Below are positions 55,027 to 63,524 of a stretch of 64,000 bases of DNA, piece by piece (position 1 is the first letter of the stretch; each line of letters begins with the position of its first letter). The translations under genes were made by a program, and so were the position numbers. A model generated the notes under the pieces. The model ran no database searches, was not told where the DNA came from, and saw only the letters and a program-made list of their open reading frames with translations. The stretch is from WHSW01 sp963851045 (GTDB lineage Bacteria; Actinomycetota; Thermoleophilia; Solirubrobacterales; 70-9). The stretch covers positions 1-64,000 of the forward strand of contig CAWKNC010000001.1 in assembly GCA_963851045.1 (NCBI GenBank), written 5' to 3'.

Positions 55027-55437
55027 ATGTCGGCAGAGCGGCCCACCGTCCTCTTCGTCTGCGTCCACAACGCCGGTCGCTCGCAGATGGCGGCGGCGCT
55101 TGCGGCAAAGCTCGCAGGCGACCGGATCGCAGTGCGCTCGGCGGGCTCCGATCCGGCCGAGAAGGTCAACCCGGCGGCGGTTGAGGCGATGGCGGAGGTG
55201 GGGATCGATATTCACGAGGAGCTGCCGAAGCTCCTGACCACAGACGCGGTGCGCGAGGCCGACGCGGTGATCACGATGGGCTGCGGCGATGCCTGCCCGA
55301 TCTTCCCCGGCAAGCGCTACGAGGACTGGGAGCTCGAGGACCCCGCTGGCCGGGACCTCGACGCGGTGCGTGAAATCCGAGACGACATCGAGCGCCGGGT
55401 TCGGGCGCTGATCGGCAAGCTTGGAATTGAGACGTAA
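55027..55437 (+). CDS. arsC: Arsenate reductase, low-molecular-weight phosphatase type
   Basis: 136 residues. Reduces arsenate to arsenite. The P-loop is VLFVCVHNAGRSQMAAAL with nucleophile Cys12 and Arg18. The redox cysteines are Cys86 and Cys90 in ITMGCGDACPIFP. The Asp-Pro of WELEDPAGRD supplies the general acid. This is the thioredoxin- or mycothiol-coupled LMW-PTP class, not the glutaredoxin-linked class. It overlaps the aquaporin start by 17 bases, implying co-translation. Confidence 0.92.
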   Translation: MSAERPTVLFVCVHNAGRSQMAAALAAKLAGDRIAVRSAGSDPAEKVNPAAVEAMAEVGIDIHEELPKLLTTDAVREADAVITMGCGDACPIFPGKRYEDWELEDPAGRDLDAVREIRDDIERRVRALIGKLGIET

Positions 55438-56116
55438 GCTCCTCGCCGAGTTCCTCGGCTCGGCCTTTCTCGCGGCCATCGTGATCGGCTCAGGCATCGC
55501 CGCCGCCCAGCTGTCGCCCGGCGACACGGGGCTGCAGTTGCTCGAGAACGCCGTCGCCACCGCCGCGGGCCTGTTCGCGATCATCCTCATGTTCGGACCC
55601 GTTTCGGGCGGGCACTTCAACCCGGTGGTCTCGCTGGTCGACGCGCGACTCGGCGGGATCTCGCGACGACACGCCTTCGCCTACATCCCGACTCAGGTCG
55701 CCGGCTGTATCACCGGCGCGATCGCTGCGAACGTGATGTTCGAGCGGGCCGCGATCAGCATTTCCGAGACCCATCGCGCCTCGCCCGCCCACCTCTTCGC
55801 CGAGGTGATCGCGACCCTCGGCCTGCTCCTGGTGATCCTCTCGCTGGCGCGCACGAACCGCCTCTCGTTCGCTCCGGCGGCGGTCGGCGCCTACATCGGC
55901 GCCGCCTACTTCTTCACGAGCTCGACGAGCTTCGCCAACCCGGCGATCACGATCGGCCGCATGTTCTCGGACACGTTCGCCGGGATCGCACCGGCGGCGG
56001 TCCCGGGGTTCATCGGCGCCCAGCTGATCGGCGGCGCGATCGCACTCGCAGTGATTCTCGCGCTGTATCCGGGCGCACCCCCGGCGGCGGATACTCAGTC
56101 CTCGGAGAGCTTGTAA
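55421..56116 (+). CDS. MIP-family aquaporin of the arsenic-resistance (AqpS) type
   Basis: 231 residues, TTG start at 55421; an in-frame TTG at 55430-55432 (before RRKLLAEF) is also possible. Six TM helices and both half-helix motifs: GGHFNPVVSLVDARLGG (NPV) and SFANPAITIGRMFSDT (NPA). Directly coupled to arsC and behind an ArsR operator. In Sinorhizobium an aquaporin (AqpS) takes the place of the ArsB pump and lets arsenite from ArsC leave the cell by diffusion; the same arrangement is seen here, and no arsB/acr3 is in the window. The 3' end overlaps the convergent response-regulator gene by 22 bases. Confidence 0.85.
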   Translation: MELRRKLLAEFLGSAFLAAIVIGSGIAAAQLSPGDTGLQLLENAVATAAGLFAIILMFGPVSGGHFNPVVSLVDARLGGISRRHAFAYIPTQVAGCITGAIAANVMFERAAISISETHRASPAHLFAEVIATLGLLLVILSLARTNRLSFAPAAVGAYIGAAYFFTSSTSFANPAITIGRMFSDTFAGIAPAAVPGFIGAQLIGGAIALAVILALYPGAPPAADTQSSESL

Positions 56117-56793
56117 CCGACCCCGCGCACCGTCAGCACGAGCTCGGGGTCCTGGGGATCGAGCTCGACCTTCTGGCGGAGATTGGAGATGTGGACGTCG
56201 CAGGCGCGAACGTCGCCGGAGAACTCCGTCTGCCAGAGCTCCTCCATGATCTCGCGCCGGCTGAAGACCTGCCCGGGGCGCTCGGCGAGCAGGCGCAGGA
56301 CCTGGAACTCGGAGCGGGTGAGATTTGCCGGCTCGCCGCGAATCGAGACGAGGTGGCGAGCGAGGTCGATACGAACCTGGCCGGCCTCGATCGTCTTCGC
56401 CTCGGTGACCGTGCTGGTCCGATCGAGGTCGCGGCGGCGCAGCTGGGCGCGGACGCGACCGATGAGCTCGCGCACCGAAAACGGCTTGGTGACGTAGTCG
56501 TCGGCACCGACCTCGAGCCCGACGACCTTGTCGACCTCCTGGTCCTTTGCGGTCAGGAGGATGATCGGAACCGGGCTGCGCGCGCGAACGTCGCGGCAGA
56601 TGTCGAGACCGCTGCGCCCCGGCATCATGATGTCGAGGATCAGCAGATCAAAGCCAGGATCGGTCCCGCCGAGCTTCGCGTCGGCGTCCTCGCCGTCGAC
56701 CGCGAGGGTGACGTCGAATCCCTCCTGGCCCAGGGCGTAGGCAACGGCCTCGCGCACCGAGGGCTCATCGTCGGCTATGAGAATCCGGTCCAT
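56095..56793 (-). CDS. OmpR/PhoB-family response regulator
   Basis: 232 residues, ATG at 56793. Receiver domain with acidic pair in RILIADDEPSVREAVAYALG, phosphorylation site Asp54 (LLILDIMMPGR), Thr/Lys switch residues (LLTAKDQE, YVTKPFS with Lys103). The C-terminal winged helix has LTRSEFQVLRLLAERPGQVF, EIMEELWQ and the closing VRGVGYKLSED. It lies 9 bases downstream of its histidine kinase and ends the topA operon. Target genes are unknown. Confidence 0.93.
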   Translation of the reverse strand: MDRILIADDEPSVREAVAYALGQEGFDVTLAVDGEDADAKLGGTDPGFDLLILDIMMPGRSGLDICRDVRARSPVPIILLTAKDQEVDKVVGLEVGADDYVTKPFSVRELIGRVRAQLRRRDLDRTSTVTEAKTIEAGQVRIDLARHLVSIRGEPANLTRSEFQVLRLLAERPGQVFSRREIMEELWQTEFSGDVRACDVHISNLRQKVELDPQDPELVLTVRGVGYKLSED

Positions 56794-56802
56794 CAAGCGT
56801 CG

Positions 56803-58536
56803 TCACGCTACAGGGGTCGAGGCAGGTTGCGCCGCACGCAGGCGAACGGTGAACGTAGCGCCCTCGCCCTCGGTCGACTCGACCTCGATCTCGCCCCCCA
56901 TCACGTCGACCATCCGACGCGCGATCGACAGGCCCAGCCCGAAGCCCTCCTTCTCGAGCGAGCCGGTGCCGCGATAGAAGCGCTCGAAGATGCGGCCGAT
57001 GTCCTCGGGCGCGATGCCGACACCGCTGTCGGCGATCGCGATCCGGACCTCACCGTCGACCTGGTCGGCGCGGATCTCAACCCGGCCGGGCGGCGGCGTG
57101 TGCTTGAACGCATTGGTGAGAAGGCCGATCAGGACCTGGCGCAGCAACACTCGATCGCCGCGTGCCGACAGCTCACCTGAGTACTCGACGGCCACGTCGA
57201 TGCCCTCCGGGACCGCGACTGCCTCGGTGGCTTCCTCGATCACGAGCGCAACGTCCAGGGCCTCCGCTCCGCCCTCGCCCACGGCCTCCATGCGCGCCAA
57301 CGTCAGCAGCGACTCGGTGAGGCGGCTGATTCGCTCCGAGTCCTCCGAGAGCCGCTTGAGGAAATGGTCGCGGGCGATCGGATCCTCCTTGGCGCCCGCG
57401 CGCAGAACCTCAACCGCCCCCGAGATCCCGGCGATCGGGTTTCGTAGCTCGTGCGCGGCGTTGGAGACGAAATCGCGCTCGGCCACCTCCCGGCGCAGCT
57501 CCTCACTGCGGTCGCGGACGACGGCCAGCACCGCCCCCTCCGCGGGCAGCAGCCGCGCATTGAGCGAGTAGACGCTCTCGCCGATCCGCAGCGCGTCGTT
57601 TTCGACCACGGCGCGGATCGCAGTCCGGCGCAGCCAGGGCCGCAGGGCGTCGATCGCGCGGCCGTCGGCGTCGATGAGGTCCTTGGCCGCGGCGTTTGAG
57701 AACCGCACCTCCCCATCGGGTGAGACGACCATGACGGCATCGGAGAGCGCCTCGAAGATCGCGGAGAGGCGGTCGCGCTCCTCGCGCAGCGCACTGAAGG
57801 TCTGGCGCAGGGCGCCGCGCATCGTCTCGAGCGCACGGCCGAGATCGGTGATCTCGTCTCGGCCTCCGGTTCCCTCGAGTGGCTCCTCGAGCTCGCCCTC
57901 GCTGATCCGCGCAGCGCTGTCGGCGAGGCGCTTGATGCGCGAGGTGATCGCGCTTGCCGTCAAGAACGAGATCAGCACGGCGACCAAGACCGCGACTCCG
58001 AGTGCCGTCAGCCGCGAGCGCCGCAACTCGCCGATTGCGGCCTGCACGTCGGGCGGCCGAAACGAGCGCCCGAGGATCGCGCCGTCGATCGAGCCCTCGC
58101 GCAGGATCGGCACCGCGACCACGGTCACCCCGCCCGGGAAGTCCTCGACATAGCGGCTGCCGATGATGGCTGACTGAACAGCGCGCCGAGCACCGGGAAC
58201 CGCGAGCAGTTCGACCCCTTGCGATCGCCGCTCGGTCTGCAGGCGCCCGATGCTGTCGAAGACCCATGCGGAGTATCCCTGCCCGCTGATTCCGGCGAGG
58301 GTCGCTGCGGCATTGCGGGGAGGGCGGTTGCCGATCTCGTCGGCGAGTCCGACGGTCCGCCCCACCGCAAGCTGCGTCAGGTCCTCGTCAGCGGCCCGCT
58401 CGCCGGTGTCGGAGACGAGCAAATATGCGAGGCCCGCGGTGATCAGCGCGACCGAGGCGAAGGCCAGGGCCAGGTAAAGGCGCACGCCGAACGGACGGCG
58501 CCTGACCGATCGTGGGCGGCTGCGGCTTGCCGACAT
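56803..58536 (-). CDS. Membrane sensor histidine kinase (PhoR-like) with HAMP and PAS
   Basis: 577 residues. TM1 (LYLALAFASVALITAGLAYL), an extracytoplasmic sensor region (about 45-170), and TM2 (LTALGVAVLVAVLISFLTAS). Then HAMP (about 195-250), a PAS-like segment (LSAIFEALSDAVMVVSPDGE), HisKA with phosphoacceptor His362 in SNAAHELRNPIAGISG, and HATPase with N box (LLTNAFKHTPPPG), G1 (ADSGVGIAPEDIGRIFERFY) and G2 (GFGLGLSIARR). It starts 13 bases after holB, an unusual operon partner, and is followed by its response regulator. Confidence 0.93.
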   Translation of the reverse strand: MSASRSRPRSVRRRPFGVRLYLALAFASVALITAGLAYLLVSDTGERAADEDLTQLAVGRTVGLADEIGNRPPRNAAATLAGISGQGYSAWVFDSIGRLQTERRSQGVELLAVPGARRAVQSAIIGSRYVEDFPGGVTVVAVPILREGSIDGAILGRSFRPPDVQAAIGELRRSRLTALGVAVLVAVLISFLTASAITSRIKRLADSAARISEGELEEPLEGTGGRDEITDLGRALETMRGALRQTFSALREERDRLSAIFEALSDAVMVVSPDGEVRFSNAAAKDLIDADGRAIDALRPWLRRTAIRAVVENDALRIGESVYSLNARLLPAEGAVLAVVRDRSEELRREVAERDFVSNAAHELRNPIAGISGAVEVLRAGAKEDPIARDHFLKRLSEDSERISRLTESLLTLARMEAVGEGGAEALDVALVIEEATEAVAVPEGIDVAVEYSGELSARGDRVLLRQVLIGLLTNAFKHTPPPGRVEIRADQVDGEVRIAIADSGVGIAPEDIGRIFERFYRGTGSLEKEGFGLGLSIARRMVDVMGGEIEVESTEGEGATFTVRLRAAQPASTPVA

Positions 58537-58549
58537 CGCGCCCGATTAT

Positions 58550-59708
58550 CTACTGCGAACTATGCGGAAGCTGAACTCGCGCGTTTTCGAGGCGCAGCAG
58601 GTACTCGATCCGAAACACCAACGCCTCGAGCGCAAGGGTCTCCGAGACGTTGACCTCGAGGCGGCGGCGAGTGTCGAGCACGAGCTCACCGGCGCGACGT
58701 GCGCGACGGCCGTCAAGACCGGCGCCGATCTCTTCAAGCAGCTCGCGGCGGTCGGCGTTGAGCGCCAGTTCGGGTCCACCTTCGGCAACCGCGACGAGGT
58801 CGCGCATCCAGGCCCCGAGCAGCGCGAGACCGAGGTCGAGCGTCTCCGTACGGGCCCGGCGCGAGGCGCGTTTTGCCGACTCCTCCGCCTCGCGAGCGCG
58901 GCGGCGAGCCGGCGGTCCTGAGCGCTCGGCCTCGTCGGCTTCGGCTTCCTCGAAGCGTGCCCGCACCGCGGCGGCCTCGGTCTCCGCAGCAGCGTCGGCA
59001 GCCGTCGCGATCGCCTGCCAGGGCGAGCCGCTCAACTCGCCGGCGCGTGCCGCGACGGCGACCGCCTCAACGGCCTCGCGCAGCGCCCGCCCCTCGTCGG
59101 TCAGCAAAAAGCGCGCGCGGCCAACGTCCCCGCCGGCCAGCCGCGCGGCAGCACTTCGCTCCGCTCCGGCAGCGTGGTCGCTGAGCAGCTCCTCCACCGC
59201 GTCCGGTCCAAGCCGGGCGAAGACGACCTCGCGACAGCGCGAGCGCACGGTTTCGAGCAGTGCCTCGGGCTCGGCGCTGACGAGAATCAAATGGGCAAAC
59301 GCCGGCGGCTCCTCGAGCGTCTTGAGAAGAGCGTTCTGACTCTCCTCGGCCATCGCGTCGGCGGCCTCGACCACGAAAACCCTGCGGTCTGCCCTCGAAC
59401 GGGCGATAGGCGACCTGGCCGATGACCTGCTCGCGCACGTCCTCGACCAGGTGCTGAGTCCCGCGCGGTCGCAGCCAGACGAGATCGGGGTGCGGCGACG
59501 GGTCGGCGAGCACGCGCCGGCGTGTGTCGTCGGGGTCGTCAGCGCCCTCGGCGATCAGCTCAGCTGCGAGCGCTCGGGCTGCTGCCGCCTTGCCGGCGCC
59601 CGGCGGACCGACGAGGAGATAAGCGTGGAAGGGGGCACGCGTCGCAGCGCCAAGGGCAACCCGCGCGGAGGGCTGATTGGTGGTCGCTTCCTCGATCGCA
59701 GTGGTCAT
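58550..59708 (-). CDS. holB: DNA polymerase III delta' subunit, one frameshift
   Basis: Clamp-loader subunit. The N-terminal AAA+ part has ATRAPFHAYLLVGPPGAGKA and QHLVEDVREQVIGQVAYRPF. A one-base loss near 59395 moves the frame, which continues VVEAADAMAEESQNALLKTL and EEPPAFAHLILVSAEPEAL, the SRC-containing region (ETVRSRCREVVFARL) after it. The C-terminal helical domain runs to the stop. Corrected length is about 386 residues. The start overlaps the tmk stop by four bases, a common tmk-holB arrangement. Confidence 0.9.
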
Positions 59709-60295
59709 CGACGCACCTCCACGAGGCGGCGGATCTCCGCGGCGATTCCGTCCACGTCACCCTCGGCCTCGACGACGGCGATGCGCTCGGGATGTCGCGT
59801 GGCGAGGTCGTCATAGGCGGCGGCGACCGCTCGCTGGAACTCGATTCCCTCGCGCTCGAAGCGGTCGTCTCCGTCGCTGCGGCGAGCGACCGCACCGTCG
59901 GGATCGATCCGAAGCAGCAGCGTCAGGTCCGGCACGCATTCGCCGATCACAAGGGCGTTGAGTTGTTCGACTACCTCGATTCCGAGCCCGCGAGCCACGC
60001 CCTGGTAGGCGACGGTCGAGTCGATGTAGCGGTCGCAGACCACATCGATGCCGGCCTCGCGAGCGGGGGCGATCACCTCCACCGCAAGCTGGGCGCGAGC
60101 TGCGTTGAACAGCAGCAGCTCGGCACCCGGGGTGAGCTCGAGATCGGGATCCTTGAGCAGCGCGCGAATCCGCTCGCCGGCATCCGTTCCCCCCGGTTCG
60201 CGAAGCAGCAACGTCTCGGGACCGAGAGCCTCGGCCAGCAACGCGGCCTGTGTGGACTTGCCGGAGCGGTCGATTCCCTCGAGGGTGATGAACAC
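59705..60295 (-). CDS. tmk: Thymidylate kinase
   Basis: 196 residues from the GTG at 60295, phosphorylates dTMP to dTDP. P-loop VFITLEGIDRSGKSTQAALL, LREPGGTDAGERIRALL, the DRY-type motif DVVCDRYIDSTVAYQG and the lid region RSDGDDRFEREGIEF. The start is 22 bases after the topA stop. The open frame upstream of the GTG is Arg/Pro-rich and antisense-like, so it is not part of the protein. Confidence 0.94.
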   Translation of the reverse strand: MFITLEGIDRSGKSTQAALLAEALGPETLLLREPGGTDAGERIRALLKDPDLELTPGAELLLFNAARAQLAVEVIAPAREAGIDVVCDRYIDSTVAYQGVARGLGIEVVEQLNALVIGECVPDLTLLLRIDPDGAVARRSDGDDRFEREGIEFQRAVAAAYDDLATRHPERIAVVEAEGDVDGIAAEIRRLVEVRR

Positions 60296-60317
60296 TGCCG
60301 CGGCTCGGCCGTTGGGC

Positions 60318-62672
60318 CTAGGTCTTCGACTTGGCCCGTTTGGTGCGCGCCGTGGTCGGCGCGGGCTTCTTCGGACCACGCCTGCCCCCGCGCTTGGCCG
60401 GCGCCGTCGCGCCGTCGGCCGCGTCACCGTCGACGGGCGCCTTCTCGCCTGCGGCCTTCGCGGCGGCCGCTGCTTCCTTGGCCGCCTCGCGCTCGGCGCG
60501 CTTCTCGCGCATCTCGACCATGGTCGGGCAGTCGTCGTTGAGGCAGAGCTTCCAGGGACGGCCGGGGCCGCGCTTTTTCACCGTCAGACGGGGCCGCTCG
60601 CCGCAGACCGAGCAGACCTCCTCGAGGCGCCAGAGCTCGTAGAAGCGGCCGGGCAGCGGGCCGCTGACCGGGCATGAGTCGGGATTGGGCGGGGGCTCGG
60701 GCTTGCCCTCCTCGGCCGCCGGCGGCCGGATCCAGCCCTCGCAGCCATACATGCGCTTGCCGCCCTTGAGGTCGATGATGCGCAGGCGGTTGGGCTCGCC
60801 GTTCTCGCGCTTGCGCCCAGCCTCCTGGCAGACCTTGCAGGGCCCGAGGAACTTGTCCTCGTCCATGCCTTCCCAGATCTGCTTGGCGAAGTCCTCACGC
60901 TTTTCCTCGAGCTCGGTGATCGTGGGGTGGAGCATCTCGCGGCTGATCCGCACAACCTCGTCCTTCGAGGTCTCCCCTGCGGCGATCTTGTCCATGTCGG
61001 ACTCGAGCTCGGCGGTCATCTCCGGCGTTGCCATCTTCGGGACGTATTCGTGGAACGCCTTGTACATCGCGATACCGGTCTCCGAGGGCTCGGGCGGGTT
61101 CGAGAAGACGTAGCCACGGTCGTAGAGCTTTTGGATGATGTCCGCGCGTGTGGCCTTCGTTCCGAGGCCGCGCTCCTCCATCAGCTCGATCAGCTTGCCC
61201 TGGCTGATCCTCGACGGCGGCTGGGTCTCCTTGTCGACGATCCACGGCTCGCCCTCGATGTCGAGCGACTGGCCCTCCTCGAGCGCCGGGATCTCGTCGT
61301 CCGAGGAACGCGCGTAGGTGTAGATCGCGGCGTAGCCCGGGTCGACCACGACGGAGCCGCGCACGAAGTAGGTCTCCGAGCCGGCCTCGATGTCGGCGCG
61401 CGTGGACTCGGTGATCATCGGCTCGCTGAACGTCGCGAGGAAGCGGCGCACGACCAGCTCGTACACGCGCTTCTTGGGCCCGTCGAGAGCGCCCGGATAA
61501 ACGGCCTGGGTCGGATAGATCGGCGGGTGGTCGGTCGTTTCCTTCTTGCCGCGAGTCGCGACGAGCGGCTTGTCGAGCAGGCCCTTGGCCGCCTCGAAGT
61601 CGGGGATCCGCACCAGCGACTGCACCAGCTCCTTGGTGTTCAGCGACGCGGGGTAGACGGTGTTGTCGGTGCGCGGATAGGAGATGAACCCATCCATGTA
61701 GAGGTCCTCGGCGATCCGCATCGCGGCTGCGGGAGTGATCCCGAGGCGGCTCGAGGCGTCGGTGGTGAAGGCCGTGGTGTTGAGCGGGGTCGGGGGCTTG
61801 CGCGTGTTGCGACGCGAGCTGACCTCCTTGACGACGCCCGGGCTCTTCGTGCCGGCGATCGCAGCATCGGCCTCGGCCTTCTCCCAGAACTTGTCGACCG
61901 AGTGGTGCGCCTCGAACGAGCCGTCTGGATGCTGGAAGTTCGCGAACACCTCCCAGAAGGGCTTGGGCACATGCGCGCGGCGCTCGAGCTCGCGCTCGAC
62001 CACGAGGGCGAGGGTCGGGCTCTGCACCCGGCCGACCGAGAGGAAGTTGGATCCGAAGCGGCGGCTTGCGAGCGAGACCGCGCGGGTGAGCGTCGCGCCC
62101 CAGATCAGATCGATGTCCTGGCGCGCGGAGCCGGCGTAGGCAAGGTCGTAGGAGAGCTGGTCGAGATTCGAGAAAGCGCGCTCGATCTCGTCCTTGGTCA
62201 GCGCGGAGTAGCGCGCGCGCTGGACCGGGGGGCGGACCTCGTACAACCCGCTGGAGACATTGTCACTGGCGGCGATCGCCTCGATGATCTTCGGGTTTGC
62301 CTCGAGCGCCTGCTGAAGCGCCTCGAGGCCGATCAGCTCGCCCTCGCGATCGAAGTCGGTCGCGATGACGACCTCGTCGGCGCCCTTGGACAGCTTGCGG
62401 ACCGCTTTGACGACGTTCTTGTCGGTCGGCTCGGGCACGAGCTCGGCGTCGATCAGCTCGTGGAGGTCGGTCTCCTGCCAGTTCGAATAGCCCTCGGGGA
62501 ACGCCACTCCCATGACGTGGCCCTTGAGCCCGACGGTCATGTGATCGCCCTCGGAATCGGTCCAGGTGTAGAACGGAACCTTGTACGTGGCGTCGTTCTT
62601 TGCCTCGCCCGACGAGAGGATCTCAGCGATTTTCTTCGCCGAGTTGTTCTTTTCGGTGATGATCAGCCTCAA
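60318..62672 (-). CDS. topA: Type IA DNA topoisomerase I, archaeal-like
   Basis: 784 residues from the TTG at 62672 (MRLIITEKNNSAKKIAEIL). Relaxes negative supercoils. The TOPRIM domain has VVIATDFDREGELIGLEALQ. The active-site tyrosine is Tyr332 in DGFISYPRTDNTVYPASL, where bacterial TopA usually reads YMRTDS. The sequence SVGRVQSPTLALVVERELE and the N-terminal layout (SEGDHMTVGLKGHVMGVAFP) look like the archaeal TopA subfamily rather than actinobacterial TopA. The C-terminus has Cys clusters (GPCKVCQEAGRKRE; VCSVCGERPRL; LCLNDDCP) and a Lys/Ala-rich tail as in actinobacteria. It leads an operon with tmk, holB and a two-component system. Confidence 0.92.
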   Translation of the reverse strand: MRLIITEKNNSAKKIAEILSSGEAKNDATYKVPFYTWTDSEGDHMTVGLKGHVMGVAFPEGYSNWQETDLHELIDAELVPEPTDKNVVKAVRKLSKGADEVVIATDFDREGELIGLEALQQALEANPKIIEAIAASDNVSSGLYEVRPPVQRARYSALTKDEIERAFSNLDQLSYDLAYAGSARQDIDLIWGATLTRAVSLASRRFGSNFLSVGRVQSPTLALVVERELERRAHVPKPFWEVFANFQHPDGSFEAHHSVDKFWEKAEADAAIAGTKSPGVVKEVSSRRNTRKPPTPLNTTAFTTDASSRLGITPAAAMRIAEDLYMDGFISYPRTDNTVYPASLNTKELVQSLVRIPDFEAAKGLLDKPLVATRGKKETTDHPPIYPTQAVYPGALDGPKKRVYELVVRRFLATFSEPMITESTRADIEAGSETYFVRGSVVVDPGYAAIYTYARSSDDEIPALEEGQSLDIEGEPWIVDKETQPPSRISQGKLIELMEERGLGTKATRADIIQKLYDRGYVFSNPPEPSETGIAMYKAFHEYVPKMATPEMTAELESDMDKIAAGETSKDEVVRISREMLHPTITELEEKREDFAKQIWEGMDEDKFLGPCKVCQEAGRKRENGEPNRLRIIDLKGGKRMYGCEGWIRPPAAEEGKPEPPPNPDSCPVSGPLPGRFYELWRLEEVCSVCGERPRLTVKKRGPGRPWKLCLNDDCPTMVEMREKRAEREAAKEAAAAAKAAGEKAPVDGDAADGATAPAKRGGRRGPKKPAPTTARTKRAKSKT

Positions 62673-62846
62673 GCGGCGCGAGAGTAGCAGGGGGTCTGGG
62701 CGGCCCCAAAGGGGTGCACGCACGCACCCGAAGGGTGCGCAATCGCGCTCACTAACCTCCTTGCAATGCCAGCCCAGCAATTCGCAGGCAAGGAATGCGT
62801 CTGTCAGTACCACCGCGGGATCTGCGATCAGAGCTGCGTTCGCGGC

Positions 62847-63512
62847 ATGCTCGAGACGCCGTTTTACATTGCGTGCCTGCGCCTTGACGGCCGCAACACG
62901 CTGGTCGTGGGTGGCGGCGAGATCGGTCTGGAGAAGGTCGAGGGGGTGCTCGCCTGCAACGGCAACGTCACGCTCGTCGCACCCGAGGCCAACGAGGCTT
63001 TACAGGCGCTCGCAGCGGAGGGCTCGATCACCTGGGAAAAGCGCCCATATGAGTCTGCGGACCTCGAGGGCAAGTTCATGGCGATCGCCGCCACCAACGA
63101 CACCGAGGTCAACATCTCCGTTTACGAGGACGCCGAGCGCCGCGCGATGTTGGTCAACGTCGTCGACGTCCCCTCGCTGTGCAACTTCATCCTGCCCGCG
63201 ATCGTGCGTACCGGCCCGCTGGCGATCGCGATCTCGACCGCCGGCGCCTCGCCCGCGCTCGCCAAGCGGATCAAGGCCGAGATCTCCGAGTCCTTCGGCG
63301 AGCCGTATGCGCGTCTTGCCGTGATTCTCAACGATGCCCGCGGCTGGGCGAAGGGCAACCTGCCGACCTACCAGGACCGCAAGCAGTTCTTCGAGGGCAT
63401 CGTCAACGGCGATCCGGACCCGATCGAGCTTCTCCGCGAGGGCCGCGACCGCGACGTCGTCGAGCTGATCGAGGCCGCGAAGGCGCGAACGCCCGTCGCC
63501 GGCCAGATCTAA
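62847..63512 (+). CDS. Precorrin-2 dehydrogenase / sirohydrochlorin ferrochelatase-type protein
   Basis: NAD-dependent enzyme of sirohaem synthesis (CysG-N/Met8p family), oxidising precorrin-2 to sirohydrochlorin. The Rossmann motif is RNTLVVGGGEIGLEKVEGVL; MAIAATNDTEVNISVYEDAE and LVNVVDVPSLCNFILPAIV follow; the catalytic-type segment ISTAGASPALAKRIKAEISE is present. From the ATG at 62847 it has 221 residues, normal for the stand-alone form. The frame also begins at an ATG at 62766, giving a 27-residue Cys-rich extension (KECVCQYHRGICDQSCVRG). I cannot tell whether that is a real N-terminus or a leader. Confidence 0.88.
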   Translation: MLETPFYIACLRLDGRNTLVVGGGEIGLEKVEGVLACNGNVTLVAPEANEALQALAAEGSITWEKRPYESADLEGKFMAIAATNDTEVNISVYEDAERRAMLVNVVDVPSLCNFILPAIVRTGPLAIAISTAGASPALAKRIKAEISESFGEPYARLAVILNDARGWAKGNLPTYQDRKQFFEGIVNGDPDPIELLREGRDRDVVELIEAAKARTPVAGQI

Positions 63513-63524
63513 GGACGGCTGACA

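Noticed and set aside
60927..62687. Plus-strand frame of about 586 codons opposite topA
   Set aside because: Shadow of topA; Leu/Arg/Val-rich without domains.
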